Origin: Burhinus oedicnemus
Lineage: Eukaryota > Chordata > Aves > Charadriiformes > Burhinidae
Direction of reading: 5' to 3'
Length of the DNA: 64,000 nt
NCBI GenBank assembly: GCA_008921705.1
Contig: VFFE01007215.1
Location: 5,558,806 to 5,622,805 of the forward strand
Shown: positions 55,341-64,000 of the stretch, piece after piece
Numbering within the stretch: the first letter of the stretch is position 1
Layout: each line of letters starts with the position of its first letter
The notes under the pieces: model-generated
What the model was told of the DNA's origin: nothing
The model's input: the letters and a program-made list of their open reading frames with translations, nothing else
The model's database searches: none
Translations under genes and position numbers: made by a program

Positions 55341-58300
55341 AATGCAAGGAAGAGGTAAATGGTCTTACTACCAAACTGGAGCAAGAAAGGGATTTTGCCA
55401 TGAGGAGCTGAAGTCAGCAGAGTATAATGGTTGGGACACAAAATTACAGAAAGGGAAAGACAGCATAGAACTTGACCCGTTTTCAAAGAAGCCTAGAGAT
55501 GGACCATGCATTGGCTAAATTATTTGCCAAGTGTTTCCATTTTTTTTCTGTTCTTGTGCATAATCCAGGGCCAATTATTTGCAAATAAAATGTTAATTGC
55601 AACCACTTTTAGGTCAGGAGACCAGAAGACAGTGCTCAAAGAACTGGATTTCTTCTTTCTTTACATGTAATGCTTCGCAAGCCTTCCTGTTGGGGTTCTA
55701 AACAGGGTTGACTGATGTTGTTTTCCTGCTGGCATGTTCCTTCTGACATTGCCACATACAAGCATTTTAATAAATGAGTAGGAAGGCTGTGTAATTTGTT
55801 ATGTAATGTCTACTGAAATTTGTAACTCTTTACTGAAATATTTCACTGTCAGTTCTCATCAGGCTTCTCTCTCTGCTTTGTTTGCATGCAATTCAAACTT
55901 TTTGGACCATGTGTTTTTTGGTTTTTGTTTTTCTTCCTGGATCTTTGTGTCAAGATACCCTAGCAGATAACACAGCTCTGTATTATGTTAGTAACAGCAG
56001 TCTATGCCCATGGAGTGAACTTGAAGTAGGAACTGCAGAGTCAGACTTTAACTTCAGTCACAGTAGAGCTATGAGACCTTTCATCAAAGTTGTTCTTGGT
56101 TCTGTTTCACGCACAGATTTTTTTTCTTTAAAAGCCAGTCGCGTTGTCCTTGCCCATCATACACTGCTAGCCTAACAACTGCAGGGAGATCAGGGTTTTG
56201 CAATTGAATTCAACAGTGGAAGTGTATCAAGATAGCCAGCTGTCTTGTTTCAAGAAGTTGTATTTATCCAAGTGACATTTTTAGCTTTTAAAAAAACAAA
56301 CCTACAATAAAAAAGAATGAGGCTTAGTTTCTTTCAGCTTGTGTTCTGAAGTGTGGTGACAAAATTTTAAGTGTTTTAAATACATGATATATCTGTCTAT
56401 GCAACATGACTATTTAAGACTTTTTTTCAGAAGACAGTAGAGTTTTTCAGGACTGTAATGATTGTCCAGTAACTCTTACTTAGCTTTTTGCTGTGTAAGC
56501 TTATATTTAGATACTTGCTACTTAATAGTCTAAAACTATGGCTATGTAAGATTCATTAAAGCTGATTAATTAGTTGCTAGCCCAATAGTGATTTTACCAC
56601 AACTGCATTCTTTGGCATATTCATAAGTACTCTAGAAAAAGAGGAAAATGTTTATGTAGAGAATACACTAACAAATACTATGGAGCCTAAAAAGATACAG
56701 ACATGGGCAAGAATGACATGCCTAGCCATGGAAAGACTGCCACAAAATTAGAAATTCATCAGACCGGTCTGGAAAAAGGTAACTGGCAGGTGATATTTCA
56801 ATGTATGCAAATTCCCAAACATTGTGGAGAGAGAAACAAGGAACTGATATTCACTCTCCTTCACAGAACGTGAAATAGGGGAAACCCAGTGATAGTTATA
56901 TAGCAGCAGGTTTAAAATAAATGAAAGTATTTTCTGACGCAGCATGTGGTTAAATTATACACTTAACAGCCAATGAAAGCTGTGGCAGTCAGAAATGTAA
57001 ATGGGCTCAAGCAGGTTCAAAATGACAAATTGATGGAGGAGAGCTTCACAATGCACCAAAAGCATCTGGCTTAGAAAGTCCCTAAACTACAAGCGGTTGA
57101 ACACCGGGAAACTACAGCGGAGGATTGATCACTTTGTACTTTCCTGCTTCTTATGTGTCTCCCCATGCATACACTCCTGTAGCTGGGATACCAGCCTAGA
57201 TTGACCTTTATCTAACCCAGTATCTATTTGTTAAGAAAAAACTTAAATACACTGTTAACAGAAACAAAAGACTGTTTTCCAGTATTACTAGTGTAAAAAT
57301 TTCTTAGAAATGAAAAGAATCTTCTCTGTTAATTAGTTATTTAGAATTTTTTTTTTTTTTTGCCAGTTTTGCAGAAGGGAAGCATATCGGAGATATTTTT
57401 TTGGGGGTTGCTGTGGCATAGCTGTCTGTAGTCTTTATAATATTTTCCTAACACTGCACCTGTATTCCATACACCATTATTTTTTCATAAGCGTCTACTT
57501 AAGACTGGTTTGAACAGAACCTGTACTGGTTGGGGACCTGCTTTTGTCAAATGAATTATATCCAGTAGTTAGTATCACTGAAGATGGACAGTTTTTCTAT
57601 GGAACTGTTGCGTTTATCACTAAGACACTTTCTCATGGTCAGACTGGGGTTTAACCCCCACCTCTTCCCTGAAAACAAAGCAACATTGGTAGGTCCAATA
57701 TAGCTGTGCCTTAGATGATAAGATTGTGGTGAGAAGGATTTAGGTCTAGTGGAATTTTTTGTGTCAAGCTATCAATAATAATTACCTGTAGCAATACAGA
57801 CCACAATCCACTGAAGACTTAAGCATATAAAATGGGATTCAGGTGCAGGATTTAGGCATATGGGTCCTATGAAGCTGTCCTGAAGGCTCACCTAGCTTCT
57901 TATGCCTTTCAGGGATCTAAGTTTTGCCAGAGAAGTTTCTTACAGAGATTTTTCTCTTGGGCAGGCCAGAAGTCATTTACTTTTGCTGCTGAGCATTTTA
58001 ATGTGTACCTCGTGCCCAAGTCAGTCTATGAATTATAGGTGAAGGTTCCTTTCCATTCAATTTCTTGGCATTTATCATGTTCATTTTAGACTTTCTGGTT
58101 TTGATGGTTGGATTTGCTACAAGATACAATAATTCTGATTTCCAGCCATCTCTGTACTTGGGTAAAAAGTTATTTCAGTTAACTTCTGCTCAAGGAGAAC
58201 TTGGGGCCTGGCTAAAAGTCTCTTAAAAATCAATGGGAGCCTTTACACTGACTTGTGTAAACTTCAGTTAGCACTTTCAAAAAAAAAAAAAACCCTAAAC

Positions 58301-61300
58301 CCCAACAACGTACATCCAGGGCAAACTGCTTCTATTAAAGTTTATAGCAAATTTGCCTGTTATGCTGACTGCTGACTCTGGGGTAGTTTTCTTATCAATT
58401 GGTTCCATATAGCACATAATGTATGTAACAGATGACTAGTGATCTGATTAAACATGTGGGTAGAGATCGATAATAGCATTGTGTTTGTGGTATCTTTCCA
58501 TACAGGATCACAATAGTCAAGGTTATTTGAATGTTTTCCATTGAAATTACCTAAAGGTGACCTTTTTCAAACTGGTGGGACAATTATCCTTTCTGTAGGG
58601 TACCAGCAAGTCTGGTGATCTGCAAACACAAGTTCTGGCAGGTCTGTTCAGGAAGTCGTTTTCTAGGGAAGAGGTAGGACCTGTTACGGTCAGGAATAGG
58701 AGATGAAGTTGGTGATACTGGTTGATTTTGTTTTTAAAGTCTGTTATGTGCACAGACTATTGTGCAGAAGTACATAAATAATGATTAAAAATAATGTTCT
58801 GTTGGAGTAATGGCACTGGTGGGTAGAGCAGCGGAGGCAAGCTTTCTGCTGTTTTCCAAATACGTTAAGCTGCTTTTAATAAAACTAAGTTTTCATATCT
58901 ATGCAGAGATGTTTCTTATGATAATATTTTATTCATTTTGTAGTTCCACTGAGATCAACTCCATCTGTACAAAAATGTTATTTGAGTTAATGGTATATTT
59001 CTTCTTTTTTTCTGTCCTTCCCCACAGCAGATGTGAAAATGCAGGCAGTTACTGTAGAAGCAATAATGCATCCTCTGTGGTGAAACATTTAGCTGATCAT
59101 GCTCATAAACCTTGTGAGCATATTTTTTTTATTTTCAGGATGCGCACCTGGTAGGTATAACTTTTGGTAATACCTTGGTGATTTTTCTAAGAAATGGGGA
59201 ATGATGATTAATATAGCTTTTTATTACACGTGTATTCTAGCTTTTTTTTTCTTTTAGCCAGTATGACTTGGAGGTTTTGACATGCATGACAGTTTAGGAA
59301 CTACTCAGACTTGATTAAAAGTTAAGTTCTGCAAAAGGCTAAATATCTTTACCAAATACTAACAAGTTCTGAAGACTGATATCTTTGTATGTATTGGTGT
59401 ACAAGTGTATGTACAGTCAAAACCTTGTTCTTAAATCTTTCTGTATCATAAATGTTTTTGGTTTTGAAGCCTACTTATGTATACTGTCTTCTGGGGGAAT
59501 CTTTTTATGTTGGAGATTTGCGGTTGTAGTGATTATTGAGTCCCTACCTGAGACACGTTTAAATTACTGAGATTGTTGTAATGACTTCATTTAGTCTTGA
59601 TTCATTGTTAACGTGTATTTATTAAGTTGAAACTCTCTGACTGCGTACAGGTCCTAATTTAAATAATTAACTGGAGTCAAGCTGAGATAAAATATTCCTG
59701 TTCCAGAGCCACTTAAACCAACAAAATTAGTTTTGGGATTATTTTGGGCAGCATGCGTCAGGTAATGTGACATGCCTATTTTAAAGGTGTATCAAAGTCT
59801 AAAAGGTAACTGACACAGAAGTATTACTACTTTGCTACTGTACTGGGAGGATTTTATAAAAATATTCTAGCTGTAAATGTATACTGTGAAGGTTTGATTC
59901 TCCTCCTGAGTTGCGTGCTCAGGGGAGTACTTACGCTCACTACTTCTTGGATAATCCTAGCAAAAACAGCTACACAGAACATTCATTATATTCATACTGG
60001 TTATCCCCCAGAGGTTCTCCATCCTGCTAGATCGCGTCCCTCCTGGCTGTCCTGTGTCATGCTGCTTTGGTACTTCTTTGAGGGGCAAAAGGAGACATCT
60101 TTGCTGCCCAGCACCTTGTTCAGGATTTCATACAAAGTGGAAATCAGTTTGAGTACCGCAAAGTTGTCATGTATTGATTTGCACGGGTGTAAATGACTAC
60201 AGAAGCAGCAGGGTGGTGGATAATTAGGACTCCAAAATAATCATTCTTCAGTGGAAGTTTGTTTTGGTAACTTGGTTACAATGTCTGAATGGGTAATAAG
60301 AATCTGTTTGATATCTATTCAGTATGAAGCTAGCTACTTAATTATATACCTTTCAAATAAGTCTAGAATCGGATAAGTATAGTGCTCATGGTTTATTATT
60401 TTATGGACCCAAAGTCTGTCAAGCTATGTTGAGCAGTGAGCCTCCCACCGTAATTTGAATCTAATTACCTGTGTTGTATTATAGGTAGGTATAGCATGTT
60501 TTTAATTCATTAGACAGTTTTGATGGATTGCTAATCTGTTTTCATTGTAAGCTACAAAAAGTTTTTATCTTATTTAGCTTTTTCAGATAGTTTGAGGGGA
60601 AAACACAAAAAATGAGTTGCTTAAATAAAATGCGGGGTGCATTGGTGATTTGAGAGGCCTGCTGCTTATACAAACATGGCTATATCCATCTTGCTTTTGT
60701 GGATGCTGGTGTACCTTTCTTTGTTTTGTGTTGATGCACCCCTAGAAAGTGTATCTGCTTAAAAAAAACAAACCAAAACCAAAAGAACAACCAACCAAAC
60801 AAAAACTTCTGCCAGGAGTATCGATGAAAAAGACCCCATGAATTTAAGAAATTCTTTAATATTGGATCCTACTACAAAGTCAATACATTTTGGGGAGTAT
60901 GTATGTGTGCTGTAGTGACCGCATGAGAATGTTAGCTACGCTATGTTTGTGAGAAAAAGGTAGGAAGTAAATAGCAACAGGAAGTAAAACTCCTCAATCA
61001 GGAATTGGATGCTAGTGCTCAAGTAACTGGGAAGGCCATGGGGCTGAGCAGGGTGGGAGCATGCCTAGAAGATCAAGTGACATTCAGAAAACTGGATTAT
61101 ACCTAATCCAAAAGCTGCTGGGAGGAGAGGCTGTCACGGGGAGCAGGCAAGACTGAAATAAAAGTGGGGAGCCTGGCTGGGAGCTTGGGCAGTGGGGTCA
61201 GGAGTCAGCCCAGAGTGCACAAGCAGGGTAGGGACAAGGCGAAGGGCAGCGGCCAGGACTCGAGAGCAAGAGCTTGGAGCACAGCCATGGGGATCCCAGT

Positions 61301-61484
61301 TGCGGAGCCAGCGCTGAGCTGCCCCGCAGGGAAAGTCGAGCAGGACAGAAAAATAACAGTTTGTTGCCTGAGTTTAATTGCTCTGGTATTGTGGACTCCT
61401 GGGCACGTACAGAGTTAGAGGTGTGTAGGTATTTAAGGGGAGTGGTGGCTGAATGACGTAAAGTTGTTTTGTTTTGTTTTTTTT

Positions 61485-61504
61485 NNNNNNNNNNNNNNNN
61501 NNNN
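61485..61504. other. Assembly gap (20 N)
   Basis: Placeholder gap directly after a GTTTT-rich and poly-T run and before a G-rich segment (CTGGGCTGCAAGGGGGTGC). Confidence 0.98.
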
Positions 61505-64000
61505 CTGGGCTGCAAGGGGGTGCAAAGTAGCTGCCAGGGGGCCAGAGGGTCTCTTTTTTTTTGCCACAAGCACTTACAGTAGCTCTGGTGGAGGGAACAA
61601 GAAGAGGATGAGTGAGGGCTGTCTTGGTCCTGCTCTTGCCAGCTTGGTGGTTGAATCTAATTCCTTGCATCTCCCTATTCCTGAGTGAAGCTCACCACCC
61701 ATTCTGGGGCAACTCCGAAGCCATTTGGGTATATCCGGTTTAGCTTTCCACACCCCCATAGTGTTTAGGCAAGTTTTGCCACTCTAAGTTAATACCACAG
61801 TGGTGTGTTAATTTCATTTTTGTTGTCAGGATAATTTTTTTGAGAGAAGAGATATTCTTGGTGGATTTTGTCAGTTTTAGCCTACTGTTGCTATTTGCAT
61901 AGAAGAGTAAAAAGCATCATGTTTTACTTAACATTAGATTTTTCTCTTAAGACACTTGCAAAATACAGTATAGGCAACTCATTGTAGATGAGTTCTGGTT
62001 TCTTGCATTATATTTCTTATAAGCTGTACTTTTGTTTGGAAAAGCCATGTGATTTGATTTTCTTTGTTCTTTTAATTTAATTTTATAACAGTTTTCATAA
62101 ATATCTGATTAGAAGTTGCATTTTGCTCAGCTAAAGTGACTGCTGATCTCTTCAAGCCAGAGCTATCAGGAGAACGCACTGTGAATGAATTACTGCAAGA
62201 TCTCTTTTCTTTTTCCAAATGAGATTATGTAGGAGCTTATTAGATTAATTTAACAAATGTAATAGTTTAATAAAAGAATTATATTCCATTGGAGTATGAC
62301 ACACCTCCAGGCTACCTGATATAAATACTGTAATAAAAAATTCTGTGAGCACTGGCTAAAAAATAGACATTGGAATTAATTAAACATATGAAAAAAGACT
62401 CTCTGCAAACGTTTTGTGTTCTGTGGTAGATGGAGCCCAGTCCTGGAGACTGCCTGGAAGATGTGCAGCCTCCAGTGGGAACACTGTGCGTGAGGTCTGC
62501 TGGTGCTGGCCTCGCTCTGTGGGTAACACATGAGTCTTAGCGCCGGGGTAAATACAGATTTGTTCTGGGAAATATGTGTGGATGCATCCTGAAGGAAGTC
62601 CCGTCTTCTACTGTTATGTAAAATTGGTTGTACTTGCGTATGATTTGAAAATGCAAGTTATAGTATATATAGCTTGTGAATTTCTTTCTCAGAGTGTTAT
62701 GATTCACAGTGGCAGTTGCTCCCTAAAGCAATGCAGATTTTGAGTATAAACATAGTTTCTGCAGTCTCCGAAATCAGTGGAAACTATCCTGTCGCCATCA
62801 ATGGAGGAAGAATTGGGCTGAACACAAACACCTGATCACTAAACCCAGTTATTTTGCTTTGACATTTTCTTTTTCAGGCTCTTGAAGACTTAAAATGTTA
62901 TTAATTTTGTTAAGCTGATCCTACTTTGAGCGAGATGAGGTTTGTTTGGCAAAACTGTATTGCTTTAAACCTGAACAACATTAGTGCTGAAGAATGGATT
63001 TTAGGGGATTGTTTGCAGATAACAGTTGCTCTTATTAGAAATACAAAAAAGAGTAAGTTGCTATTAGAGCTGAGAAAAAAAGATAGAGATGACTTAATAA
63101 ACAAATGCACTTGCTGTGAGTTATTTGCTTGGCAGTGCTGCCGCAGGGTCTGTGTGGTCTGTGTGCTGAATGCATATTAACAATTCCATTCATATTCAAT
63201 ACTTTTTTTTTTTTTTTTTTGCTACATCTTACGGGTGAGAGGGAGGCACCTTCATACATAGTGCTGAGATACACGAGTGTAATGGATAGGAATGGTGCTT
63301 AGAAGTAATTCATTTCAAGGGACTGAACCAAATCTCATTGAGATCAAATTGGAGCCCATTCATTGACTTCAGAATATTCTCCCAGTACCCTTGGTCGCCA
63401 AGGAGGAGCATTCTCTGCAGAAATACCTCCTGACTTTGAAGACTTGCCCCTTTTTTTTTTTTTTTAAACTATTATATGTTACCTAAACTATGTTATATTT
63501 TCGTCCTGGGCGTAGATTACATACGCCAGTCCAAGGACTGTGTTGTCTTTCTGCAGAAGCTGGGTTGAAGCAGCAGAGGAGGAGAATAAGTAAATTTTTT
63601 GGCTTGGGAGAGTGAAAAGTGACTCTTAAGCAGTGTGCTTTGCCGAAGCTCAGTAGCTGTGCTGGGAGGGCATGGGTGAGGGGAGCAGGTAAAGCTTAAG
63701 TGACAGGAAAAAAGGTTAATTTAATGAAATGGGGTTAATATCCTCATTTGCTTTGTTCAATGTAAAGATTGTAAGTGTCTTTCCCTGTAACAATGTCCCA
63801 CGTGCTGTCAAACGCTGACATACAAGCACTGGTGATGAAATGTTGCGGCTGTTGGAGAGTCATTAAGAGGACTGGCCCTTTGCCTGAAGAGCTCACCTTT
63901 CCGAGGGCTGATGCCCAGACTCACAGCTAGACATGAGCTGACGCTGGATGGATGATCCCATTTAGCAAGAGGAGATGAGACTGAGAGAGGAAGGGAGAGC

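Larger units (their letters stand above)
52206..64000 (+). other. PLCL1: PLCL1 intron 1 (5' part)
   Basis: No sequence resembling PLCL1 exon 2 (which would begin with the DPSNQK-type peptide) was found, consistent with the very long first intron in mammals. Contents noted: an ancient CR1-like segment, a G/T-rich tract, an 89-codon frame with a signal-peptide-like start (55909-56175), an AAAC-type simple repeat near 60761-60805, a GC-richer block at 61130-61450 and a 20-N gap. Confidence 0.75.

Noticed and set aside
58810..59154. 114-codon frame in PLCL1 intron 1
   Set aside because: Phe/Leu-rich chance translation of T-rich DNA.
1..64000. CRISPR arrays, bacterial operons, phage or integrative elements
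   Set aside because: No direct-repeat/spacer arrays and no dense prokaryotic coding; the window is vertebrate nuclear DNA.

Overview
This is nuclear DNA from a vertebrate, almost certainly a bird. It contains CR1 LINE copies with the typical avian/reptilian reverse transcriptase and 3' end. It also has small exons with GT-AG introns in AT-rich DNA, two CpG islands, and a solo LTR. There are no bacterial-style operons; nearly all long open frames are chance frames in introns, intergenic DNA or CpG islands.

Two genes are present, head to head. BOLL (boule, germ-cell RNA-binding protein) lies on the minus strand from the start codon at 37430 to the stop codon at 10623. I could place 11 coding exons whose splice phases all agree, giving a predicted 285-residue protein with one RRM and one DAZ repeat on its own 72-bp exon. 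PLCL1 (PRIP-1, catalytically inactive phospholipase C-like protein) is represented by its first coding exon only (51933-52205, plus strand); everything to its right is intron 1. From memory, BOLL next to PLCL1 in divergent orientation is also the human 2q33 order.

Layout: 1-10622 is BOLL 3' UTR plus downstream DNA; 10623-37430 is BOLL; 37150-38190 is its CpG-island promoter; 38200-50780 is intergenic, with a GC-rich minisatellite-like block, a 19-unit TTCTA repeat, a 718-bp solo LTR with a 5-bp target duplication, and a 30-nt perfect hairpin; 50790-52560 is the PLCL1 CpG island and exon 1; 52206-64000 is PLCL1 intron 1. Two 20-N assembly gaps follow poly-T runs.

I found no convincing new biological system. 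The most puzzling items are an exon-like pair of open frames in BOLL intron 8 with an in-phase splice joint, a long palindrome in intron 10, a hairpin just after the exon 10 donor, and several splice-site oddities in BOLL. Exon coordinates were worked out by hand from conserved peptide matches and splice signals; no alignment was run.
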